From Ilex aquifolium (taxonomy: Eukaryota; Streptophyta; Magnoliopsida; Aquifoliales; Aquifoliaceae), in contig OX637394.1 of NCBI GenBank assembly GCA_951799425.1, positions 31,842,001 through 31,906,000 on the forward strand: 64,000 nucleotides of DNA. Direction: 5' to 3'. Under the pieces are notes generated by a model that did no database searches, had not been told where the DNA came from, and worked only from the letters and a program-made list of their open reading frames with translations. Positions 56,240 through 64,000 of this stretch are shown piece by piece; position 1 is the stretch's first letter; each line of letters opens with the position of its first letter. The translations under genes and the position numbers were made by a program.

Positions 56240-58051
56240 GAGAGAGGGATTTCTATTTCTGTTCTTGTTTTTTTATGTTTGTTTAAAGTGTTTTTTTTTT
56301 TTATGAATTTCTTCCTTGATAGTTGTAAGTTTGTGTGTGGTTGTGAATGAATTGAACCGTTGATATTAAAAGATGATATTTTGAAATGAATGGTTCCATT
56401 TATCACTTTTATTTGTTTTAATGCATTTGTAGATTTAGCATAAAAATTAAAAGGTGAATGGAACAAATGTGGATGTAAGAATATTTGCTAGAGTAAATAT
56501 GCACATGATCGGTTTGACACCTCCATTTATCAACCGAGACTTAAAACCACATTTCTTGAAAAGATTGGTATTCTCTCTATACTTAAATTGTCATATGTAC
56601 ATCGATATTTGTTATTTTAAAGGTACAGGAGGATCTGACTCGAAAATGGAATTGGTATATAACCAATACCCCCTGGAAAACCCGACATACACAGTGGAGA
56701 TAACAAAGAACACCAGGGTGAGTTTCGAACCTAACAATGCTTTCGAGAGACAATCAATGTTTACTCAAGTAAATTCTTTTCAAATCTCAATTTTTGAATG
56801 ATCTCATTAACCTTGCTTTGATTGACGCACTTAAAAGTGATCTATTGACATATCCCACATGGAACCATCGCATACGACACATACATGTGCACATGTTTGA
56901 GAAATGATCTTAGACCATCTTTGATATAATATTGAGCCTTAGACCTTTCTTTGAAAAAAATTTTATCCTTCGTTAGCCATGTTTGAGCCATCAATGTATA
57001 AAGTTTTCTTTGATAAACCTACATGATTACCAATCCACAGGAAAACATACTTGACATACCTTGGCTATCTAATTTTCTTACATCCTCTTTGATGATACAG
57101 AAAAAGGAAAAGAAAAAGGAGCATTCGAGATTATCATCCAAGAAGAGTTGATTGGAACAATTGAAACAAAACAGATGCAAAAAGGCAAGAATTTGCCAAG
57201 AAAGTGAAAAAATGAGAAAAATGAAAGAAAGAAATGTCATCTCTCGACAAAATATCAAGAAGTTAGAAAAAGGTGTGCTACAATACGCAAACAGTAGATA
57301 GCTTTTGAAAATCCCTGACGTCGTTTCGTTAGCCACTGACCTCTAGCCATGCTACAACCCATGAAAAGCCCTAATTGATCTCAAGTATGTTACATGCATG
57401 TGTTGTTAATCACAATTGGGATATGGTAAATAGCATTCCTTTTAATTGCATTAATATTCTTTCATGAGATTATGCCAAACATAAGTAGTTGCTTCTTTAA
57501 AATTTCACTCCTTTCCCAAATTGTGCATGTGATTTTTCGATTGGCCATCTGCTGATCACATGATCTGTGAGAAACAAGTCACTATAATCAGAGTGAACCT
57601 TTGCTGAGAGTATACTACGTGAGGTTTGTGAAATCGAAACTATCCATGGAAGGTGATAAAAGGGAGTATTTGTTACATAACAATTCCTGTTGCTTGAATG
57701 ATCATTCCTACTGCGTTGAGAATTTCAAATATCAATGTAACAAATCATAATTTTTGCATAGAATGAATACCTGTTAAATAAGGGCGTGTAAGACATAAGT
57801 CAAAAATTGAAAATCTGGTGTCCCAACGACCATGATGCTAATTTACTTTAGTCAGCATTCTCATATGCACATCTGTTCGACTGAGGTTTGTGGGTAGCCT
57901 CTCTGGAAACCCTCACGAGACAACACTCGTCCGCTAGGGTAAACCTAGTGGTTCAACGGCTTGTTGCATAAGCTAAATGCAACCGGATGACCTACGAAAA
58001 TGGCATTAGGAGTAGAATTTTCTTTTTCGTATTACTAGAGACTAGCAATAT
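56240..58051 (+). other. Element E 3' non-coding block
   Basis: 1.8 kb without a convincing gene. It has a purine tract at about 57085-57245, CATGAGATTATGCCAA at about 57463-57480 and a stretch near 57540-57610 resembling C. The end (57950-58050) is a short AT-rich lead into the PPT. In E this block follows ORF2, whereas in C it precedes ORF2, so order is not conserved. Confidence 0.45.
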
Positions 58052-58066
58052 TTAGGTTGGGGAGTG
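58052..58066 (+). promoter_or_regulatory. Element E polypurine tract
   Basis: TTAGGTTGGGGAGTG directly precedes the 3' LTR start TGATTAGTAC. Confidence 0.8.
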
Positions 58067-60031
58067 TGATTAGTACTTTAAGTTGACATATTATTATGAC
58101 ATTTTAAGACTAATGTTACTTTAATGGAGTTTAAGTGATGTTATTTCAGGTCCTAAACTAAACAAGGACCCAAGAACAACAAGTACCACACTTGGATGCA
58201 GCACCAGTACATTAGAGCCCAAAATTGGAGAAGCTTGGAGCACAGCCAGAACGTTCGAACGCCAACTCACGTTCGAACGTCCACATTGCACTGTAGCAGA
58301 CTCAACTGCTGAAGAGAAGGCGTGTTGCAGTTAGGAAAAAAGACTGGAGCTCTGAAGTACTTGAGTGTCACGTTCGAACGTCAACTCACGTTCGAACGTG
58401 CACTTGAGTTGATGGAAGACCAGACCACTGCAGAGAGTTGGAACTGAACTTCACAGAAGACCACAGATCACTCGAGTGAAAGGGGTCAGAACGGCAGTCA
58501 ACGTTCGAACGCCCTCAGTGCAAAAACAGAAAGAACGTTCGAACGCCAACTCACGTTCGAACATTATCCACAGACTGGCAGCAGAGTTGTTGACTGTTCA
58601 CTTGGACTTGGGCGGAAAACACTATTCTTTCACCCCCCTTGTCTCCTCCTCTTGCCTATAAATACTCCCCTTGTTGGAGAGCTTGAGGGAGGCATAGTAG
58701 GAAGTAGAATAGTTGAGGGAGGCATAGTAGGAAGTAGAATAGTTTAGGGAGGCATAGTAGGAAGTAGAATAGTTGATGGAGGCTTAGACTCCCACTCTCA
58801 TTATAGATTTAGCTCATTTTCCTTATGAAGTCTTTATTTTAGAGATTAGTTTGGCTTTAGTCCAACATCTCTTGCTTGTTATAACAGTAGTTATATGCTT
58901 ATGCTTATGTTTATGCTTTCATTTCTCATGCATAGAAGAGAAATAGCTCACATCTTGGTTGAGGAAGCAACCCTCCAATTCTTGGTTGAGGAACCACCCT
59001 CCAAATGTGACTAGCTTTCTTCTACTTTTATTGTTCATGCATTTCACTTCCATTGCTTGCGCTTCTTTCTTTCCTAGAAGAGTGAAACTCCTCCACTTTT
59101 CTAGAGCTTTATTAAAGCCGTGAAGGGTGGAACGTGATTCACCCATTCTTTGTGAAAGATTGGCTCCGCGTTTATTGTTACTTTATCTTTTAAAGTTCTC
59201 CACTTGGAGGGATGAGCATCACTCACTTTTCTAGCTTTATCCAAGCCATGAAGAGTGAGTAGTTTCTCATTCACTCTTTAGTAAGAGGAGTAGGGCATGT
59301 ATAATTTATCCGGGAATCATATTTGTGCAATGTTCTTTTATGCTTAACGTTTATTTCTTCTTGTTATCGGATGATTGATTGCATCTAGCAAAGCTAAGGT
59401 ACTTTGTATAACTGTGAGCTCTTTCTATGACACGGATGACTCCTGCATAGAAAGACTCATCAGTTCAAGGCAAGTACCCCGACTAGATCCTTATGACTAC
59501 CCTTCAATCTCCCCCCTTATTGTACTTCATTTAAAGAATGGAATATTAATATCATGATTGGATGTCTTGTAGAAACACTTGCTTGTTTGTAGACGGGTTA
59601 AGTCTCGGCACAGGCAATTCTTGTAAACTTCTAGAAAGACATCGGAATCATGTTCTTAATTCTCACAATCCATCTTTATCTTCCGATTAACTTGCTGTTG
59701 AAACGGGAGTTAATTGAGTTATCAAGCACAATTATGACAAACCGGATAATTGACTACATGTCCAGATCCTTGCACTAAAGAGTGACTCTTTTTAATTAGC
59801 ATTTATCTCCTATTTAGTTAAGAAAATCCTCTTGGAAAGAATCTTATATTTTGTCCAGCAAAACCCATATCTCACAGCAAATCTAAAAGGTTACAATCAA
59901 AAGGTCTCTACCACTGCTTGCCTTAGAAATATCAACAAAAGTTCCCTGTGGATTCGACTCCGGACTCAAACCGGATTATTACTACAGCTTGACCGCCTGC
60001 ACTTGGGTGTACATATTGGATCAAGCCATCA
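58067..60031 (+). repeat. Element E 3' LTR (1965 bp)
   Basis: Nearly identical to the 5' LTR. It has seven palindromes (58250-58565): one extra, near 58387-58398, comes with an 18-bp unit. It has three copies of the 30-bp unit (58688-58777) against two in the 5' LTR. TATAAATA is at 58657-58664 and the U5 stem-loop TCCGGACTCAAACCGGA at 59959-59975. GAGGC follows. Confidence 0.93.
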
Positions 60032-60854
60032 GAGGCCATCCCAACCAAGACATATGACCACCGGGTCTTGGTCAAATTTCTCAAAGAAAATATTTTTTCG
60101 AGGTTTGGGATGCCTCAAGCAATGATAAGTGACAGTGGTTCTCATTTCTGCAATAGGCCATTTGCATCCTTAATGCATAAGTATAGCGTCACACACAAGG
60201 TATCCACCGCTTATCACCCACAAACCAATGGCCAAGCCGAGTTGGCCAATAGGGAGATCAAGAACATCCTAGAGAAAATGGTAAACCCTAATAGGAAGGA
60301 TTGGTCACTTAGGTTGACAGATGCCCTATGGGTCTACCGCACTACTTGCAAGATCATTCTATGTATGTCACCCTATAGGCTAGTCTATGGCAAGGCTTGC
60401 CATTTGTGAGTTGAAATGGAGCACAAGGCCTATTGAGCCATCAAGATCTTAAACTTCAACTTGAGAATAGCCGGAGAGAATAGGAAATTGGAGTTGAATA
60501 AGTTGGAGGAGATCTGTAGAGATGCATACGAGAGCTCAAGAATTTCAAAAGAAAGGGCTAAGATTTTTCATGATAAATCCATTTTAAGGAAATCATTTGA
60601 GCCTAGACTAAAAGTGCTCTTGTATAATTATCGACTCTCCATTTTCCAAGGAAAACTCCGATCCCGTTGGGATGACCCCTATCTTGTCAAGGCGGCCTAC
60701 CCCAAATGGAGCCATGAAAATTAAAAACCCCGAGGATGGTAAAACATTCAAGGTCAATGGCCAAAGACTTAAGCCATTATTCGAGGGTTTTGAGGGTCAA
60801 AAGGTGGAGCAAGAGTTGGTGGATCTGGTTTACCCAGACCTTTTGGAGGATTAA
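60032..60854 (+). pseudogene. T2 integrase, last part
   Basis: It continues T2 after E: NDHRV-like start, [20 protein letters not shown] (second Asp), [20 protein letters not shown] (Glu), DALWVYRTTCKIILCM, then TGA at 60407-60409. After more breaks: ELNKLEEICRDAYESSRISK, FHDKSILRKSFEPRLKVLLY and VNGQRLKPLFEGFEGQK, ending at TAA 60852-60854. The C-terminal part changes frame near 60700. Confidence 0.85.
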
Positions 60855-61599
60855 CTATTAATGTAGATTTTAGTGTACAATTGTTTTCTTTTATCATTTA
60901 CTTTTCAAGTTATTTTGTTTACTTAATGCCATCCTTGTGTAGTTTTCGTTCTTTTAATGTGCAGATACGGTGTTTTTGTCAAAGCTCAATGTGAGGTATT
61001 CTCTAACCCTTCTTATCTTTTTAAGTCCTTCATTGCATACCATATCTTTTTTTTTTTTTTGCATTGAGGACAATGCATGAATCAAGTTGGGGGGTGAGAT
61101 ACACCATTTGAATGATACACCAAATTTTTGTGATGAAATTCACCTTTCACATGTTCTACAGATTTTTGTTTAAGAATTTTGAAAATTTTTGTGAAAAATA
61201 TCTGAATGTTGATCTATATTCCCCCATTCAAAGTGTTGTGGGCTTATTGATATGTTGATCATTGCTTTGAACTTTGGATACATGAGAGCATCATTGAAGT
61301 TTATCCTATTGCTAAGAGTATCACATATGTGTTTGATTTTTAACTCACCCATAAATGCACCTTGAATGTGTAATTTCGACAATTTACAGATTGAGTTCAC
61401 ATTTTAGAGCTTGACACGAATAGTGGAGATGAATAAGTACCCATGAGAGCTTTAATGTCAATCCTTGTTGGAGGGAACTTACAATTACTCAAGGAATAAT
61501 TCTTCAAATTTCAAAGTTGTTCACTAATCTCATTGTGCTTGTTTTGGTTAGAGTGCATTTGGGTAGTTGATTGACTTTTCTTGATATGCATAATGCTCC
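60855..61599 (+). other. T2 post-pol non-coding region with PPT-like box
   Basis: It contains the box at 61061-61098 (GCATTGAGGACAATGCATGA, then AAGTTGGGGGGTGAGA) and a segment at 61410-61590 that matches C (40022-40190) and G (14590-14745 on minus). No gene. It is cut at 61599 by the LTR of F; GCTCC (61595-61599) would be the target site, unverified because F runs off the window. Confidence 0.65.
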
Positions 61600-61869
61600 T
61601 GATTAAACCTAAATTATGTATAAATTAAAAAATCAAAAAATTTAAATTAGTATAATAAATGCACTAAAAATTAGTACTTAGAGTGAATTAGGGTTTGTGC
61701 GGGAATGATATTAGGTATAACATTTTATCTGAAAGTTGCAGGACAAATGCCGAAATAACGCAAGACCAAGGGAGCAATGTCAAGGAAATGTAAAGAATGA
61801 AGGCCAAAGTGTAATTAACCAACGTGAAGACTCAGCATGCATGCAAGTGGCCGTTTCCAGCAAAGCACC

Positions 61870-61963
61870 ACCGTCCGGACGGTGGGACTGCCGTCCGGAC
61901 GGTCACCCTTGTCAGACTCAGCCTCATCTCTTCTCCCACTTGCCTTCCCACGCCTATAAATAG
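61870..61963 (+). promoter_or_regulatory. Element F LTR promoter: palindromes and TATA box
   Basis: ACCGTCCGGACGGT is at 61870-61883 and CCGTCCGGACGG at 61891-61902; TATAAATAG is at 61955-61963, about 50 bp on. Both palindromes are perfect. Confidence 0.65.
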
Positions 61964-62415
61964 GGACACTCTTCAGCTTTCATACAGGGCCGGACTGAGG
62001 CAGAAAAGAAGAGAGAAACAGAGAGATCTGAGAGAGATTCTGAAGTTCTGAAGAGAGAAAAAGAGAGAAAGAAAAGAGAAGAGAAAGTACACTCCGGTCC
62101 GTGTTATACTTCAGTCCTAAGTCCTGTACCTTTATAGTTTTTGTATAGCTTTCAATTCGAATAATTGAACTGCCGCCACTTTTTCATCTTAACCGATTAT
62201 AAGAGTGGTTGTGTTTCAATCGTTCCCTGCGAAAGACATTTAAATTCCGCACTTTCCTTTCTGTTGTAATGACAACTGCTAGCTCTCCTTGCTTGTCTAT
62301 AGCAATGGAGCGTGAGTAGTTCCGTATATCCTCCGGTTCGAGGGGAACACATGTATAATATTGATCTGTTTTTGGAATTGCTGATGTTTTATTTATACGT
62401 TTATTATATATACAA

Positions 62416-62681
62416 GACGGGCCAGCTAGAATGACCCCGGCGTTCCTACCGGTATGGTTAATCCTCCACTGGAATGCTGAGGAAGTTCCACTGACGCCTG
62501 ATAGTATTATATATATATAAGACGGGCCAGCTAGAATGACCCCGGCGTTTCCACCGAAATGCTGAGGAAGTTCCACTGACGCCTGGTATTACTATATATA
62601 TAATAATATTGCCTGCTAGAATAACCCCGGTGATCCTGTCAGTATGGCTAGTCCTACACTGGAACGCTGAGGAAGTTCTAC

Positions 62682-62684
<3 letters not shown>
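62416..62684 (+). repeat. Direct repeats in LTR F (three copies)
   Basis: A unit of 65-85 bp with GCCAGCTAGAATGACCCCGG and GCTGAGGAAGTTCCACTG occurs at 62416-62500, 62520-62585 (short) and 62609-62684 (diverged), separated by TA-rich spacers. Confidence 0.7.

Positions 62685-62685
<1 letters not shown>

Positions 62686-62732
<47 letters not shown>
62686..62732. repeat. TA microsatellite in LTR F
   Basis: An uninterrupted run of about 23 TA dinucleotides. Likely unstable in length between individuals. Confidence 0.9.
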
Positions 62733-62734
<2 letters not shown>

Positions 62735-62805
62735 CAAGATAACCTATTGAATAATTCAAGTATGCCGTTCGAGTAACTTCACTTTCTGGGTGATATATCT
62801 AAATA

Positions 62806-63144
62806 CAGTGTAGCCTAAGAAGCAGCTGTATTATGATTAACTACCACCGGTTGACCTGACAAGTCACCGGAAGATAGTCTGTACCACCTGCGGATTTTAC
62901 TTGAATTAATCAATTGGAACATCTAAGCCCAGTGTAGCCTAAGAAGCAACTGTGCTATATATTACCACCGGTGTAGCCTAAGAAGCAGCTGTGTTATGGT
63001 TTATTATATATATACGTATTTGCAATCATGAGATCAAGTGAATAACTCAAGTATTCCTCATGAATGGCTTGTCCTTCTGGTTTGCTTGGGTTAATCATTT
63101 GACATAAATATAACCAGTGTAGCCTAAGAAGCAGCTGTGTTATA
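62806..63144 (+). repeat. Dispersed 28-bp repeats in LTR F
   Basis: Four copies of a unit beginning CAGTGTAGCCTAAGAAGCAG followed by CTGTGTTAT lie at about 62806-62833, 62930-62960, 62970-62998 and 63115-63144. Some copies are next to ACCACCGGT. Found nowhere else in the window. Confidence 0.7.
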
Positions 63145-63588
63145 ATATATATATACATCAGACCTGCCGGTTAGCTTGCCAGTAAAATGGAAGTTAACTG
63201 ATGTGAGGTAGCAATTCCGTAACAAGACCAATGTAAAGCATGTGGGATCCTTGAACTGAAGGATATCTTTTATATTTCTGTCATTCATTTGTTTTACGTA
63301 CGCATTTTATTTCTGCACCTTTATTCCACCTGTTATTTTAGAATCAAGTTTTTAGCACCGTCATTAGACTAAGCTCACACCACAAGCGATTAAACATCAA
63401 ACTACTCCAAACAACCTTTTTATTGCTTTATTTTTATTTTATTTATTTTATTTTATTTTAATTACTAAAACTCTCTGTGGGATCGATACTTGGACTCAAA
63501 AACCAAGAAAACTACAATTCGACCACTTATACTTGGGTGTAATATAATAATATAATTCTGACACACTAAAAAGTGCGAATCAAGTTTT

Positions 63589-63606
63589 TGGCGCCGTTGC
63601 CGGGGA
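63589..63606 (+). promoter_or_regulatory. Element F primer binding site (tRNA-Asp)
   Basis: TGGCGCCGTTGCCGGGGA after the spacer AGTTTT, identical to the sites of C and E. Confidence 0.92.
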
Positions 63607-63738
63607 GTTAAGGTAATTGAAAAATAAAATAAAATAAAATATAAAATATAAAATTATAATTAAAATAATATTTATAAAAAAAAAAAAAAATTATTTGTTT
63701 GTTTGTTATATATGTTTATAGTTTGTTATTTTTAGTCT

Positions 63739-64000
63739 ATGTCTGTTCATTCATCAGTAGGTTCTGTAAATCAGTCAACTCCTTCATCTTCCTCATCTTC
63801 TTCATCTACATCTACACAAGAATCAGTTAACTTAAGTATGGCTCAAAATGTACCTAGGGAGGAAGAGGCTAGAGAACAGGAAATAGTTCAAAATACTAGA
63901 CCATTAAGAGAATATTTACATCCTACTAGAACTAATGTTCCGTCATGTTTTGCTTTTCCAACAGACGCTCCAAATATTAATATCAAGCCAGGAACAATAC
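63739..64000 (+). CDS. Element F gag, N-terminal part (runs off window)
   Basis: The ATG at 63739 opens a frame that is uninterrupted to the window end (87 codons). A Ser/Thr-rich start is followed by LREYLHPTRTNVPSCFAFP and INIKPGTI, matching E gag (LRDYLNPTRNSVPSCFIFPE, then VKPGT). It is the gag start of an Athila-like element. A second ATG at 63838 is also possible, but the first lies right after the leader and keeps the same frame. Whether the rest is intact cannot be seen. Confidence 0.8.
   Translation, partial: MSVHSSVGSVNQSTPSSSSSSSSTSTQESVNLSMAQNVPREEEAREQEIVQNTRPLREYLHPTRTNVPSCFAFPTDAPNINIKPGTI

Larger units (their letters stand above)
45868..60031 (+). mobile_element. Element E: full-length Athila-like retrotransposon (14.2 kb)
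   Basis: Two nearly identical LTRs (45868-47785 and 58067-60031) start TGATTAGTACTT and end GCCATCA, flanked by the target duplication GAGGC (45863-45867, 60032-60036). Order: tRNA-Asp primer site, gag-protease-RT-RNase H-integrase, post-pol PPT-like box, small Cys-rich ORF, internal palindromes with TATA box, ORF2, long non-coding block, PPT, LTR. Two stops and one frameshift in pol are the only clear defects. It sits in the integrase of T2. The LTR length difference is mainly one extra palindrome unit and one extra 30-bp repeat unit in the 3' LTR. Confidence 0.95.
61600..63582 (+). mobile_element. Element F 5' LTR (1983 bp)
   Basis: It runs from TGATTAAACC to GTGCGAATCA, six bases before a tRNA-Asp primer site. 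U3 has two CCGTCCGGACGG palindromes and a TATA box. The central part is rich in local repeats (62416-63144). The U5 stem-loop CTTGGACTCAAAAACCAAG is at 63489-63507, preceded by CTCTGTGGGATCGATA. The element belongs to the same branch as E. Confidence 0.85.

Noticed and set aside
56071..56466. Minus-strand frame over the end of E ORF2
   Set aside because: The Leu-Val repeat is the antisense of the Thr-Ser repeat; no independent support.

Overview
The window is plant intergenic DNA built almost entirely from nested LTR retrotransposons of the Ty3/gypsy superfamily. I found no host gene, tRNA or rRNA gene. The plant origin follows from the element types: chromodomain-bearing chromoviruses with a tRNA-Met primer site, and Athila/Tat-like elements with a tRNA-Asp primer site and an extra ORF of the 'putative plant transposon protein' kind. 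The species cannot be named from this sequence.

Layout, left to right. 1-3748: 3' part of chromovirus CV1 with its 2.3 kb 3' LTR, inserted into the decayed Athila-like pol T1 (3749-6352). 6353-9136: two LTR fragments in opposite orientation, tail to tail. 9137-11657: 3' part of an Athila-like element H (integrase, small Cys-rich ORF, ORF2), cut by element G. 11658-28649: G, a minus-strand, gag-only non-autonomous element, itself split by chromovirus D (15937-27765, TSD TTGAG). D carries the solo LTR S1 in its gag gene (19042-20820, TSD ACAAG). 28650-61599: one old Athila-like element T2, cut into pieces by solo LTR S2 (28784-30630, TSD CCTAC), solo LTR S3 (31516-45601, TSD GTGGA, itself interrupted by element C at 32027-44545), and the full-length element E (45868-60031, TSD GAGGC). 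61600-64000: 5' LTR, primer site and gag start of a further Athila-like element F, which runs off the window.

Elements C and E have the layout LTR - PBS(Asp) - gag-pro-RT-RH-IN - second PPT-like box - extra ORF(s) - PPT - LTR. All coding regions I could follow end to end carry stops or frameshifts; E is the best preserved.

The most interesting signals are not single genes. (1) Most LTR families here carry a tandem array of a family-specific 10-16 bp palindrome (cores ACCGGT, TCCGGA or TTCGAA) in U3. In both C and E the same array recurs inside the element just ahead of ORF2, in E with its own TATA box. This suggests an internal promoter under the same control as the LTR. (2) A U5 stem-loop is kept in all Athila-like LTR families with changing stem sequence. 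(3) A small Cys-rich ORF with a conserved hairpin leader lies between pol and ORF2 in H and E. (4) G encodes only a zinc-knuckle protein with an unfamiliar tail, yet shares a long non-coding block with C and T2.
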